Source: Eubacterium sp. (GTDB taxonomy: Bacteria; Bacillota; Clostridia; Lachnospirales; Lachnospiraceae). From it: DNA of 34,985 bases. The notes below the pieces were generated by a model. That model saw nothing but the letters and a program-made list of their open reading frames with translations. It searched no databases and was not told where the DNA came from. The DNA is taken from the NCBI GenBank assembly GCA_016292095.1, contig JAEFAB010000044.1, forward strand, positions 1-34,985. Reading direction: 5' to 3'. This document shows positions 7,440 through 16,346 of the stretch, piece by piece (positions within the stretch are counted from its first letter, which is position 1; every line of letters starts with the position of its first letter). The position numbers and the translations under genes are program-made.

Positions 7440-7901
7440 CTATAAAAGTTTTTCCAATTCAACTAACAATTTATTTTTCATCTGTTCTAATTCATTGCCA
7501 CCAACACGACATTCATCACTATACATCATTTCCATCGGATACCACCAAACCGGTCCTTTTCCATGATTTCCGTAATCGCCGATATCCCCTTCTACTCTCG
7601 GATATAAATGCCAATGAAGATGTGCATCTCCCATTCCCAGCAATTCATAATTCATCTTTTCCGGCTTGAAAGCATTATAAACCGCCTGCGCTACAATCGA
7701 CATTTCCTGCATAAACTTTGTTCTCTCGTCCATATCCATCTGAAACAACTCAGTATACTTATGGTTTTTATAGAGAAACAGAGCATACCCGTAAAAATGC
7801 TGATTGTCTCCGATTACTACATATCCAGTTTCTAATTCTTTAACAAAATAAGGATTTTCTCCCTTCTTAATCATTTCAATTCTATCGCATATTAAGCACA
7901 T
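7440..7901 (-). CDS. HIT-family nucleotide hydrolase or transferase
   Basis: A 153-residue protein with the HIT histidine triad HLHWHLYPR near residue 107, preceded by GMGDA. It begins MCLICDRI, with the paired Cys typical of zinc-containing HIT proteins. Members hydrolyse or transfer nucleoside monophosphates from nucleotide conjugates such as Ap4A or AMP-lysine. The start follows GAGGAGGAAG. The stop lies 10 bp before the next Nudix ATG, so both are probably on one transcript; HIT and Nudix proteins often act on overlapping dinucleotide substrates. Confidence 0.88.
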   Translation of the reverse strand: MCLICDRIEMIKKGENPYFVKELETGYVVIGDNQHFYGYALFLYKNHKYTELFQMDMDERTKFMQEMSIVAQAVYNAFKPEKMNYELLGMGDAHLHWHLYPRVEGDIGDYGNHGKGPVWWYPMEMMYSDECRVGGNELEQMKNKLLVELEKLL

Positions 7902-7937
7902 AAATCTTCCTCCTCAACAACTTTAATTTTCAATAAT

Positions 7938-8423
7938 TTACTTCAATTCCTCTATAAAATTCTGAATTCTTCCCGTAACCAATTCATCTCTGGACATATT
8001 GCGCAATTCCCTTGCACTAACCCATTTATAATCTACGGTTTCCCCTTCCTGCAAACAAACACTGTCTTTCTCAACGTCGGTTTCACAGAGATACTCCGCA
8101 TAAATCGATTGATGTAAATAATGGATGACTTTACCTAATTCGGTCAATTCCATTGCATCAATGCCGGTCTCCTCGCGAAGTTCTCTAATAGCACAGGTTA
8201 ATGAATCTTCTCCCTGCATCGCCGAACCACCTGCAGTGGCTTCCCATTTTCCACCTTGGTGTTTTCTTTTGTCACGTTGCATAATCAAGTAGCTTCCATC
8301 TTTGTGTCTCACTATTATTTCACTGCACAAATGAAAATATCCATCCGGTATTTTTTCACCTCTTACCAGGGAAACGCCTTCGACTTGATTCATTTTCCCG
8401 TCATATGCATCCCATACTTCCAT
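7938..8423 (-). CDS. Nudix hydrolase (third of three)
   Basis: A 161-residue Nudix protein of the IPP-isomerase-like arrangement: MEVWDAYDGKMNQVEG, a strand LCSEIIVRHKDGSYLIMQRD, then GGSAMQGEDSLTCAI and RELREETGI. The box residues are all present. The start at 8423 has AGGAG about ten bases upstream and lies inside the 3' end of the kinase gene in another frame, a 23-bp overlap that suggests coupling. A shorter start at 8393 is possible. Substrate not assignable. Confidence 0.83.
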   Translation of the reverse strand: MEVWDAYDGKMNQVEGVSLVRGEKIPDGYFHLCSEIIVRHKDGSYLIMQRDKRKHQGGKWEATAGGSAMQGEDSLTCAIRELREETGIDAMELTELGKVIHYLHQSIYAEYLCETDVEKDSVCLQEGETVDYKWVSARELRNMSRDELVTGRIQNFIEELK

Positions 8424-8907
8424 TTTTCAAATACTCCTTTGCTTCTTCTCTGGAACGAAAAACAATAATCTCTTTATCCTCGTACTTCTCAAGCAATTCC
8501 AATACCTTTGGTCTGCTTTCAACATTATAATTTCTCACCCATTCTAAAAACACTTCGTCAATCTCATCCGTTTTTTCAATCCAAGGCATATCACTTCGTT
8601 CTTTGCCTCGTCTGCTCATGATTCCTTCAACACAAACTTCCATAGGATAATCCAAAAAGAAAATGGTATCACACTTTTCGATACGCATTTCCATTGTGGA
8701 TTCATAATTTCCATCAATAATCCATCGGTCTTGATCCAGGACCTCATTTAACCTTTTCAAAAACAGTTCTCTTGGAACTTTTGTCCTATCTTCCTTCCAA
8801 TACATCATATCCAGATGATATAACGGAATCCCTATAGCACTATGTAATCCCTTCGAGAACGTACTTTTCCCACTTCCCGGGCATCCAATTACAATCATTC
8901 GATTCAT
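8401..8907 (-). CDS. Adenylate-kinase-like P-loop protein
   Basis: A 168-residue protein beginning MNRMIVIGCPGSGKSTFSKG, a Walker A motif at residues 8-15. Further features are LYHLDMMYWKEDRTKV, WIIDGNYESTM and DTIFFLDYPMEVC. These are hallmarks of the small AAA family annotated as topology modulation (FlaR-like) or adenylate-kinase-like proteins; the substrate is unknown. The upstream bases (8908-8963) show GAGGAGTAAC just before the ATG. It is part of the nucleotide-handling run between the Nudix and MazG-like genes. Confidence 0.8.
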   Translation of the reverse strand: MNRMIVIGCPGSGKSTFSKGLHSAIGIPLYHLDMMYWKEDRTKVPRELFLKRLNEVLDQDRWIIDGNYESTMEMRIEKCDTIFFLDYPMEVCVEGIMSRRGKERSDMPWIEKTDEIDEVFLEWVRNYNVESRPKVLELLEKYEDKEIIVFRSREEAKEYLKNGSMGCI

Positions 8908-8963
8908 ATGTTACTCCTCTGCCTCAAATGCCACGGACACATTTCCTAACTCAACATTTAATT

Positions 8964-9284
8964 CTATAACTCTGTGTACTTATCCGCTTTACCCTTTGCC
9001 TTCTCAACCGGGTACTTTGCTTCATTTTGTTCCATCTTCATGTTGACTATTTCGTCCGCATCCAACCCAAGCTTATCAAGTAGATTCTGACTATAAACCA
9101 TTACATCAGCCAATTCTTCTTTTATATGCTGGATATCATATTCTTCTTCTGACCACTGAAAACATTCTAATAATTCAGCTGCTTCAATTACAATTGATTT
9201 CGCCAAATTAGCTGGTGAGTGAAACTGTTCCCAGTCTCTGTCCTCTGTAAATTTTCTAATTCTGTCTATTGTATCCTGTTTCAT
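8964..9284 (-). CDS. MazG-like nucleotide pyrophosphohydrolase
   Basis: A 106-residue all-alpha NTP-PPase of the MazG superfamily. The metal-binding motif is clear: EAAELLECFQW followed about 15 residues later by EELADVMVYSQNLLDKLG, i.e. the ExxE and ExxD pairs. Such enzymes hydrolyse dNTPs or NTPs (dCTP, modified nucleotides) to the monophosphate. The ATG at 9284 has GGAG five bases upstream. It lies 17 bp after the DUF2075 helicase and appears co-transcribed; the two families are, from memory, often adjacent in Firmicutes. Confidence 0.9.
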   Translation of the reverse strand: MKQDTIDRIRKFTEDRDWEQFHSPANLAKSIVIEAAELLECFQWSEEEYDIQHIKEELADVMVYSQNLLDKLGLDADEIVNMKMEQNEAKYPVEKAKGKADKYTEL

Positions 9285-9301
9285 AAACACTCCATTTCTT
9301 A

Positions 9302-11176
9302 TTATTTTTTTGTTCCAATTCTTTCCTTTAGATAATTTCTCAAACCTTCGTCAACACAATATACATAACAACCTTTCATACCACGAGTCATTAGTGTTCG
9401 ATATGTATTTTTGATAATTTCATCAGCTTTTCTTTGTGCCAATTCTGGATTTTCTTTACTCAGTTTCTTAATCCCTTTGAGAGATTGGTCTGTCTTGGCT
9501 CTTTTCGTATAGTCTGTAACGATATGATCATCTTCATATCTCATGTCCTCACCGATGATTACACCAACATAATCAAATTCAAGACCTTGTGATGTATGTA
9601 TACATCCCGCCTCACTTACTGAATTCTCATCAATTGCAAATGTTGTCGTATTTGCCAAATTCCAGCTAATTTCGTAATCTCCAATTTTTATGTCGTGAAC
9701 AGAAGAATCATTCTTTCCGTTTGAAATCCAATTCCAACAATATCCTGCTAATATTCTCGCTCGGTTTGTACTCTTATTTTTTTCAACAATAATATCCTGC
9801 ATATTAAACGGTGAATCACAAATCTGAATATCAAAATCAATGTCATTCAAATCATAATTCGCAGTCTCTTCAATTTCCAAAACATTATCCACCCAAGCAA
9901 GATACCCGTCAGAACCATTACATCTAAACTGAGAATAGAGTTTCATTTCAATCACTTCGGAATTCTCTTCTTCAGCCCACTGTCTTATTTCACCGACACT
10001 ACCGATATCACTCAATGTTACCTTTTGATGTTCATCAATAAAAAATACATTACAAAGCGAAGAATGAATAATCTCTTTAATCTGATTTTCTCCCAAATTT
10101 CTAAACATTCCAGATTTTTCATTTAATCGATGTGCTTCGTCTACCAAAATTGTATCTACAACATTTCTTTCTGTTTCCGTATAAATTCCTGATCCTTTGA
10201 ACATATTGTCTACAGTACTCTTTTTAATTTCACCTTTTAATTTCTTCAAGTACACATTTCTTGGAGCGCTGTTTTTTGAAACATATTGAGCAAATTGCCC
10301 ATCATTCGTCAATTCAGCCAATGCATTTACAGCTACAACCGTTTTCCCCGTTCCTGGGCCACCGGTAACAATGATAGTTCTTTTTCGTCCATCTTCCATA
10401 CATTGTCTGGAAGTAGATAATATTTCTTCATATACGACTTTTTGCTCATCCAACATGATGAACTCACGGTTTCCTTTCAGCATACTTGTTATAGCATTCT
10501 GCAAACTTTTGGATGGTCGAATTTTACCTTGGTCTATTTGATATATTAATTCTTTATTGTCTCCCGTAGCAATACACTTTTTTATAAACTTTCTTAATTG
10601 AGGGACTTGTCCCCTAGAAAAAACAGGTGAATCTTTTGTGTATTCTTCATACTGGATTTTATCTAAATCATCATTCTCTTTTCTTCTGTAATTATGAAGA
10701 TACGCACATGGCCATAATTGAATATTATTTGATTGAACCGATGAATTGTAGTCTTTAATCATCATCGCATAAGACCATGCCTGATATGAAGGATGAACAA
10801 CTTTTCTCAATGCATTTCCTGTAAATGTTTCCACTAATCCATCCTGCCCATCAATAGCTGTTAATTTATCCCATTGCTTCAATTCAATAATTACAATATT
10901 AGGTTCATCATTGTTATCAAACCCAGATATGATAAAGTCAACACGCTTTGATGTCTGCGGAATATTATATTCTATTGCAATTCCTGCATCATTTGGAATC
11001 TCCTGATCATTTAAAACTTTATACATATACTCAAGAGAATTTTCCCAGGAACGAAACTCGTTTGCTGCTGTTCTCTTCTTCATCTTGTTATATATATTGT
11101 TTTCGATTTCTACAGCAATCGTATCATTCTCAACACTCTGTAAAAAATCCGTCTTATTCCCGTCATATACTATCAT
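9302..11176 (-). CDS. PD-(D/E)XK nuclease plus DUF2075 helicase fusion
   Basis: A 624-residue two-part protein. The N-terminal 110 residues look like a PD-(D/E)XK nuclease: Asp80 in KRVDFIISG and the E-x-K pair Glu98/Lys100 in IIELKQW. A linker leads to a superfamily 1 ATPase: Walker A GGPGTGKT at 272-279, Walker B LVDEAH at 344-349, FIDEHQ shortly after, then a late motif SQGLEFDYVGVIIG and TLMTRGMKGCYVY, the pattern of UvrD/DUF2075 motifs V and VI. DUF2075 proteins are related to Schlafen-type helicases. A DNA or RNA processing or defence role is inferred, not shown. It heads the MazG-kinase-Nudix run, behind its own promoter. Confidence 0.85.
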   Translation of the reverse strand: MIVYDGNKTDFLQSVENDTIAVEIENNIYNKMKKRTAANEFRSWENSLEYMYKVLNDQEIPNDAGIAIEYNIPQTSKRVDFIISGFDNNDEPNIVIIELKQWDKLTAIDGQDGLVETFTGNALRKVVHPSYQAWSYAMMIKDYNSSVQSNNIQLWPCAYLHNYRRKENDDLDKIQYEEYTKDSPVFSRGQVPQLRKFIKKCIATGDNKELIYQIDQGKIRPSKSLQNAITSMLKGNREFIMLDEQKVVYEEILSTSRQCMEDGRKRTIIVTGGPGTGKTVVAVNALAELTNDGQFAQYVSKNSAPRNVYLKKLKGEIKKSTVDNMFKGSGIYTETERNVVDTILVDEAHRLNEKSGMFRNLGENQIKEIIHSSLCNVFFIDEHQKVTLSDIGSVGEIRQWAEEENSEVIEMKLYSQFRCNGSDGYLAWVDNVLEIEETANYDLNDIDFDIQICDSPFNMQDIIVEKNKSTNRARILAGYCWNWISNGKNDSSVHDIKIGDYEISWNLANTTTFAIDENSVSEAGCIHTSQGLEFDYVGVIIGEDMRYEDDHIVTDYTKRAKTDQSLKGIKKLSKENPELAQRKADEIIKNTYRTLMTRGMKGCYVYCVDEGLRNYLKERIGTKK

Positions 11177-11235
11177 GTGTTTATACCTTTCTAAGTGTTT
11201 CCTTTGATTTCTTCTCCATTACTCTCGTCTTTGTC

Positions 11236-11241
11236 ATTATA
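11236..11241 (-). promoter_or_regulatory. Extended -10 promoter element for the DUF2075 gene
   Basis: The minus strand reads TGTGGTATAAT: a consensus TATAAT with TG one base upstream. No convincing -35 box is visible at 17 bp. It lies about 60 bp before the ATG at 11176, between the GNAT remnant and the helicase gene. Confidence 0.5.
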
Positions 11242-11264
11242 CCACATTTCCCTACCGCATCCAC

Positions 11265-11459
11265 TTATTCATCACGGAATCCGTAGATTTCAGCTAAACC
11301 GCATAGGGCATCTTCTTCTTTCAATACAATACCGAGAATAATGGTCCTCTTTTCATCAAAAACAATTCCATTGATTGCTTCGATGGCAAACCTTTCATCT
11401 CGGTATTGTTGTTCTTCCAAAAACGTCGGAAGATATTTATAGATTTTTACGTTCCATAA
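11265..11459 (-). pseudogene. GNAT acetyltransferase core fragment
   Basis: A stop-free stretch without a start codon, in frame with and directly after the stop of the 183-residue SipW-type gene. It encodes LWNVKIYKYLPTFLEEQQY, then an acidic helix, TIILGIVLKEEDALCG and LAEIYGFRDE before a stop. This matches the pattern, remembered from GNAT N-acetyltransferases, of a YLPTFL helix followed by the SIILGI...CGLAEIYG strands. Both the N-terminal part and the acetyl-CoA-binding half are missing, so it is a decayed remnant of about 65 codons. No function is expected. Confidence 0.55.
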
Positions 11460-11471
11460 ACTGTTTCCTTG

Positions 11472-12023
11472 TTATTCCCATGCATCCGCTGAAGCTGAAT
11501 GGCTTTCATCGTCTGTTCCGCCAACAGCCTGAACCGTCTGAGCAATGACGTCCACGCTTAAGGTATAGCCTTCCGCCGGACCTTCATTAAGTTCTCTACA
11601 GTTTGTAATCAATGCCTGGGTACTTGTATTGGACGGCACTGCGTCCCTGTAATAATAAAAGTGGTCTGTATTATTGTAATCCCATTTTGAGGTATTAATT
11701 GTCAATACATAATCGACACCTTCTTCCGGAACTGTCCCGTAAATTTCACCTTCGTTGTTTTGCCACGTTACCACAATTGTTGCACGAACGTAAACCGGAT
11801 AATCTGTGTCACCGACATTGACTCGTACATCATTGCTTTCCAGGTCACGATAAGCAACAAAAGTTTGCTCCACGACGGGATTAACAGAGGCAGCGGCAGA
11901 GAATGAGTTTTCTACGGTATTGGATATTTTTTTCATCGCTGCATAAACGACTGCCGTAGATACCAGACATATTGTCAGGACAATCGCTACAGCTTTTGAA
12001 TGTTTGACAATCCATATTTTCAT
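11472..12023 (-). CDS. SipW-type secreted protein, camelysin/TasA-like (small)
   Basis: A 183-residue protein. It starts MKIWIVKHSKAVAIVLTICL, an n-region plus hydrophobic core, then a VYAAMKK region and NSFSAAASVNPVVEQTF, resembling SipW-dependent exported proteins. The body has paired beta-strand motifs: VYVRATIVVTWQNNEG and VDYVLTIN...W, then FYYYRDAVPSNTSTQALI and YTLSVDVIAQTVQAV, seen in small TasA/camelysin-like domains. AAAGGAGGTGGCGAC precedes the ATG. It is the last gene of the surface operon; a pilin-like or accessory-subunit role is inferred. The GNAT remnant follows its stop in the same frame. Confidence 0.75.
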   Translation of the reverse strand: MKIWIVKHSKAVAIVLTICLVSTAVVYAAMKKISNTVENSFSAAASVNPVVEQTFVAYRDLESNDVRVNVGDTDYPVYVRATIVVTWQNNEGEIYGTVPEEGVDYVLTINTSKWDYNNTDHFYYYRDAVPSNTSTQALITNCRELNEGPAEGYTLSVDVIAQTVQAVGGTDDESHSASADAWE

Positions 12024-12050
12024 GTCGCCACCTCCTTTCCCCAGTTACAA

Positions 12051-15000
12051 TTAATCCAAAGTTCCAAAATGGTTGTTCTGATGACTTTCACCACCGAGCC
12101 ACTTCTTGTCTCCCGGTTCATGACTGAAACTTACGCCTGCCGGATCTGTTTCCCCATCATCAACAACAACTTCGACTTCTTTCGACGTTTGGTCTACCGG
12201 TTCGTATCTCCAGGACCATCCTTCGATTTCTTCAACAGTATATTCCCCGGTTGGAATATCTTCAATTGTTTTCGTTTCTCCACCGCCTACGGAAATTGTC
12301 ATATCCACAAAATTATTGTGGATTCGATACAAGAAACTATCTCCGCTTCTTCCTCCGTTTTCTGTAATGGTCAGTTTTCCACCGTTCCGCTTAAATCCCG
12401 CATAATAGGTAACATCCGCCAACGTAGTTGGGATAATTGTATTAGTGTCGTGAATCATTTCACTCGGAACCGGCACCTGACACGCCGAATCTCTAAACCA
12501 TCCAATAAACGTGTATTTATCCCGGTCCGCATTGTCGGCACTTTGGAAAGCTGTTGAGCCTTCAATCAACGTAACATTATTGACGACTTCCAACGTCCTT
12601 GTCAGCGTTCCAAAATCTTCTCCCAAATTTGGGATACTTACCGCTTCATACTTGATGTTGTACATATTTCGTTCCATGTAGTAAACATTCAAAATGTTTT
12701 GCTCATCTTTTGCTCGAATCTGAAAACTTCTTTCTGCATCACCTACACGAACGTAATCCTTTCCGGAATGAGTAATTTCAGCGGGTGCCGTTACAGAAAC
12801 TGTAGCTCCCATGTACTCTGCATCTTCTTCATCATCATATACCATAGTATCTAAAACCTCGTCGGTTCCAAACTCCAGATATCGGATGGTATATCCATAT
12901 TTTAATCGATCATAATATAAACTAATAATCAGTTTGTTTCCGTTGGCAACCCCTTTACCTTCTTCAATATTACCAGTAATATGAGTCTTTTCCGGTGCCA
13001 ATTGGAATCCCGGAACTCTGGTTGCAGAACTGGTCGCATCAATCTGCTTATTGATATCACAGATTCTCATATCTTGTCTGTACATATCATAAGCTTCCAG
13101 ATTTGCTAATTGCTGTGTAAAATGATTTACCTGATACAAGGCCTCCGTATTATTTTCCGTATAGAAAAATGTAATAACATTATTCACATATTCTTCTTCC
13201 TCGGTTGTTCCTGCAGCCACTACCAAAGTCTTGGTTACAGCATCAGCAATGTATCCCTGAATATACGGAGAATCCTCGGTTACAATACCGTAAGTGGTCT
13301 CCTTTGAAACAGCTGGATATCCCTCCATTGCTGAATCGGTTACGGAATTCACATAGCGAACGGTGTAGCAAACCTTATCCTTCTTAATATACTCAAACCG
13401 GTATGTATTCGGTTCATATGGTTCGTTGGATTCATTTGGTTCTACCAGAATCGAATGACTTGAAATTGTCGGCCACCAGTTTTCTCCATTCTCAACCCAC
13501 GCGTGGTTTTCGTCTAACTCATTTCCGCCTTTTGCCGAGAATGTTCTGGTTTTTCCAATAAAGGAGGTTCCATCTGTATAATCTGCCACCTGATTATTCG
13601 TTCCCCGTTCTACATATTCAATTTTATATTTCGCTGTAGCGGAAGATGACCACTCTGCAAAAAGAGCAATTCCATCTCTCGTAATCGGAAGATTATACGG
13701 GTCAAAACGTATCTTCGTTCCTTCTTCGTTGAAATAATACCAACCTGCAAACTCTGCGTTGGATTCCGGTTTCGTCAACTCGGAGGACTGCGGAATTTCG
13801 CTGGTTGGAATATACTCTCCATATTCTACATCAATTGAAGTAATCTCATTTTCTCCGGTTTGGTAGTCGCTAAAATCATCATAAAACTTCACATTATAAA
13901 TTACCTTATCCCATTCCGCATATAAGGATAAATTAGAAGCCTTCATTCTGAGATTTTCGTCTGTTAAATCTACTTCTGTTCCTGGAATAAAATCCGTGGT
14001 CTCGTGCCATCCTCCAAAAGAATAATATCTCCTTTGCAGTTCATCCGGATAAACCGGTGTATAATCATAATTACCGGAATGAAGTAGCATCTGATATGGA
14101 ACAGTATAAGTATGTTCTATGGTCGAAACATTCTGGAACTGTAAGGTATAATTATTTCTGGTGTAGAATAAGTTACAAGAATGATATGGCATTGAAAGAT
14201 TATTCCCCTTAAATGTGTATTCATAATCTTCATTTACCACGTCCTCTTTCGTAGGAACACCAAAACCGGTTATGGAAATTGGTGTCTGCTGAGCAATAGA
14301 AACATTACCATCAAAAGTGTCACAGGTTCCAAACAATTTATACCGAACTCCATTTTTTTCTAGTGCTACTGTATCTTCCTCCAATGCCGGAACATACAGA
14401 TTATAAGTCCACTTTGCCAAAACATCGCTCGCTTTGGTTCCTGCCCAATATCCTAAAAGGTTGACTACTCGGATATCATTCGGATTATTCTCCAACATGA
14501 TTTTTTCGTCCATATAATTATATTTACCTTTAATCGTATTATTATTTCCAAACTCTGACTGATGATTTACATAATAGCTTCCATGCCCCGGATTCCAGGA
14601 ACCAAAGAAGGCTCGCCTTCCATTAACTTCACCAGTTCCCATATCAGCTTCCACCGGCCAAACTTTTCCGATATAAGCTCCGTACTTTCTTTCCAAAGTA
14701 AGATAATGATATACATAATCTCCGATTCGCTCGGAATAAGTTTGATATCCGGTCGGTGTTGGCAACGCAACTGCATCTGACCAAGTTGCCGCATTCAATC
14801 GGGTTCCTAAATCATTACTGGTACTATTGGAATATGGGCTTGTCCTGGTACAAAGCTGTGGTTTAGATGTAGCGGTATCAACTGTTGGACAAATGTAAAA
14901 TCTACTCCCGCTCGTTGTTTGTCCCCAGGTACTATCATAAACATTTCCACCAATTGCATCATTATTTCCTTTCGCATTTCCACAATAATTACCGTCACGA

Positions 15001-16334
15001 ATCGCCCAAAATGTCATCCCATCAGCAGTTAGACGCACTAATGTAATTTCCGTCGGCGTACTAACAAAATTCGATGTCGAATTTCCAATGGTTAAATAAT
15101 AATTATCACTGGAACGCTGGATATAGTAATTATCCCCTACTTTTGTGAAGGTAAACTTTTCAGCTACACTATCCAATGCCAAACGTCTATAATTTTGGAC
15201 TGTAACTTGTGTACTTCTCAAAAACTTATTTCGACTCACATTATAAATATAATATTCCCCTTCTTCCGGCTGTTCAGTCACGTCACTTCCATCATATGCA
15301 TTCAGCCCTGCCAACTCTCTGGCATAAATAAACCGTAGCGTATATTCTTTTCTGGTATAATACACGTCAATAACTGTGGAACCATCACCTTCCACCACTT
15401 CGGTATCTGCATGATCAAACTCAGCATATGGCTTCAATGCTCCGTTCCAGTCATCAGTTCCTGTTACGGTTGCTCCGGACATTGCCGTTACATGCTTACT
15501 ACTCTGAAAACTATACTCGTCGTCATCAGCATTTTCCAACCAGTAAGCCACGGTATAAGTAGTCTCCACAGCTTCCCAAACTGCAGTGTAAGTAACATCC
15601 TCGGAAGGCACCTTACCACTGGTAAATTTCGACACATTTCCTTCTTCATCTCGCCATCCGACAAATTCATAACCACTCTTGCTCGGCTCCGGAATATTGA
15701 AACGGGAATCATACTTTGCATAAACCGGCTCTACTCCGTATCCGCCGTCCAGTTCGAAATTCATTAAAACGTAATTTCGATCATAATAAATCTGAAATAC
15801 CGTAGAACCATCCGCAGCAATTACATCCGGTTCGTGGAATAAGGATGTAAAACCTTCAAACTCCTCATTTTCCAATTCTGCCGGATATATTCCTGTAGTA
15901 CCTTTACGATCCGTTCTCCAGGTTGGCAACGATAACTCTTCTGTATACATATCATTTTCCACATTTTGGAAGAAATAGCGCACTCGGTATTCCACGGAAT
16001 CCGGTGCATAGTAAACAATAATTGTATAATCTTCGTCAATGTCACTGTACTGAATGTGGGTGGTCAATGCCGGATTTGCATCTTCCTCCGTAGAGTCTAC
16101 CGCCCGATACCCCGGCAATATTGGATTTGTAACGGTAATATTCATACTGGAACCATGTGCATATACTGCTACATAATCATCATAAGCACGTGTTCCATCC
16201 ATATACTTATACTCTACCGTAATCGTATGATAGTTTTTTCCGTAACTAACCGCAACTTTAACAAGGCCTGCCAAAATCATTGCAAACGCTATACATATCA
16301 TCGCTATTCTTTTTCGCGTTAGTAATTTCTTCAT
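12051..16334 (-). CDS. Giant secreted repeat protein (InlB-type and MucBP-like repeats)
   Basis: A 1427-residue protein. The N-terminus MKKLLTRKRIAMICIAFAM is a signal peptide or anchor. Repeats follow: MucBP-like units at about 115-185, 260-330, 905-985, 990-1060 and 1070-1220, and Listeria-Bacteroides (InlB B) units at about 187-255, 770-810, 860-897 and 1275-1315, recognised by F-x-GW ... YxAxW endings. Residues 360-485 (YYIYNVSRNKFL, repeated RxSxDNYYL) look like a beta-trefoil or lectin-like insertion. Residues 1320-1405 form a prealbumin-like (Cna-B-type) domain with GEYTVEEIEGWSWRYEP, and the end reads KKWLGGESHQNNHF. There is no LPXTG motif. A large adhesive surface protein is inferred, assembled with the neighbouring SipW-type subunits. 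Confidence 0.8.
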   Translation of the reverse strand: MKKLLTRKRIAMICIAFAMILAGLVKVAVSYGKNYHTITVEYKYMDGTRAYDDYVAVYAHGSSMNITVTNPILPGYRAVDSTEEDANPALTTHIQYSDIDEDYTIIVYYAPDSVEYRVRYFFQNVENDMYTEELSLPTWRTDRKGTTGIYPAELENEEFEGFTSLFHEPDVIAADGSTVFQIYYDRNYVLMNFELDGGYGVEPVYAKYDSRFNIPEPSKSGYEFVGWRDEEGNVSKFTSGKVPSEDVTYTAVWEAVETTYTVAYWLENADDDEYSFQSSKHVTAMSGATVTGTDDWNGALKPYAEFDHADTEVVEGDGSTVIDVYYTRKEYTLRFIYARELAGLNAYDGSDVTEQPEEGEYYIYNVSRNKFLRSTQVTVQNYRRLALDSVAEKFTFTKVGDNYYIQRSSDNYYLTIGNSTSNFVSTPTEITLVRLTADGMTFWAIRDGNYCGNAKGNNDAIGGNVYDSTWGQTTSGSRFYICPTVDTATSKPQLCTRTSPYSNSTSNDLGTRLNAATWSDAVALPTPTGYQTYSERIGDYVYHYLTLERKYGAYIGKVWPVEADMGTGEVNGRRAFFGSWNPGHGSYYVNHQSEFGNNNTIKGKYNYMDEKIMLENNPNDIRVVNLLGYWAGTKASDVLAKWTYNLYVPALEEDTVALEKNGVRYKLFGTCDTFDGNVSIAQQTPISITGFGVPTKEDVVNEDYEYTFKGNNLSMPYHSCNLFYTRNNYTLQFQNVSTIEHTYTVPYQMLLHSGNYDYTPVYPDELQRRYYSFGGWHETTDFIPGTEVDLTDENLRMKASNLSLYAEWDKVIYNVKFYDDFSDYQTGENEITSIDVEYGEYIPTSEIPQSSELTKPESNAEFAGWYYFNEEGTKIRFDPYNLPITRDGIALFAEWSSSATAKYKIEYVERGTNNQVADYTDGTSFIGKTRTFSAKGGNELDENHAWVENGENWWPTISSHSILVEPNESNEPYEPNTYRFEYIKKDKVCYTVRYVNSVTDSAMEGYPAVSKETTYGIVTEDSPYIQGYIADAVTKTLVVAAGTTEEEEYVNNVITFFYTENNTEALYQVNHFTQQLANLEAYDMYRQDMRICDINKQIDATSSATRVPGFQLAPEKTHITGNIEEGKGVANGNKLIISLYYDRLKYGYTIRYLEFGTDEVLDTMVYDDEEDAEYMGATVSVTAPAEITHSGKDYVRVGDAERSFQIRAKDEQNILNVYYMERNMYNIKYEAVSIPNLGEDFGTLTRTLEVVNNVTLIEGSTAFQSADNADRDKYTFIGWFRDSACQVPVPSEMIHDTNTIIPTTLADVTYYAGFKRNGGKLTITENGGRSGDSFLYRIHNNFVDMTISVGGGETKTIEDIPTGEYTVEEIEGWSWRYEPVDQTSKEVEVVVDDGETDPAGVSFSHEPGDKKWLGGESHQNNHFGTLD

Positions 16335-16346
16335 AAACATCACCTC

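Noticed and set aside
8908-8963. Short frame ending VSVAFEAEE between the kinase and MazG-like genes
   Set aside because: Too short and unmatched to any family I recognise; it may be chance reading.
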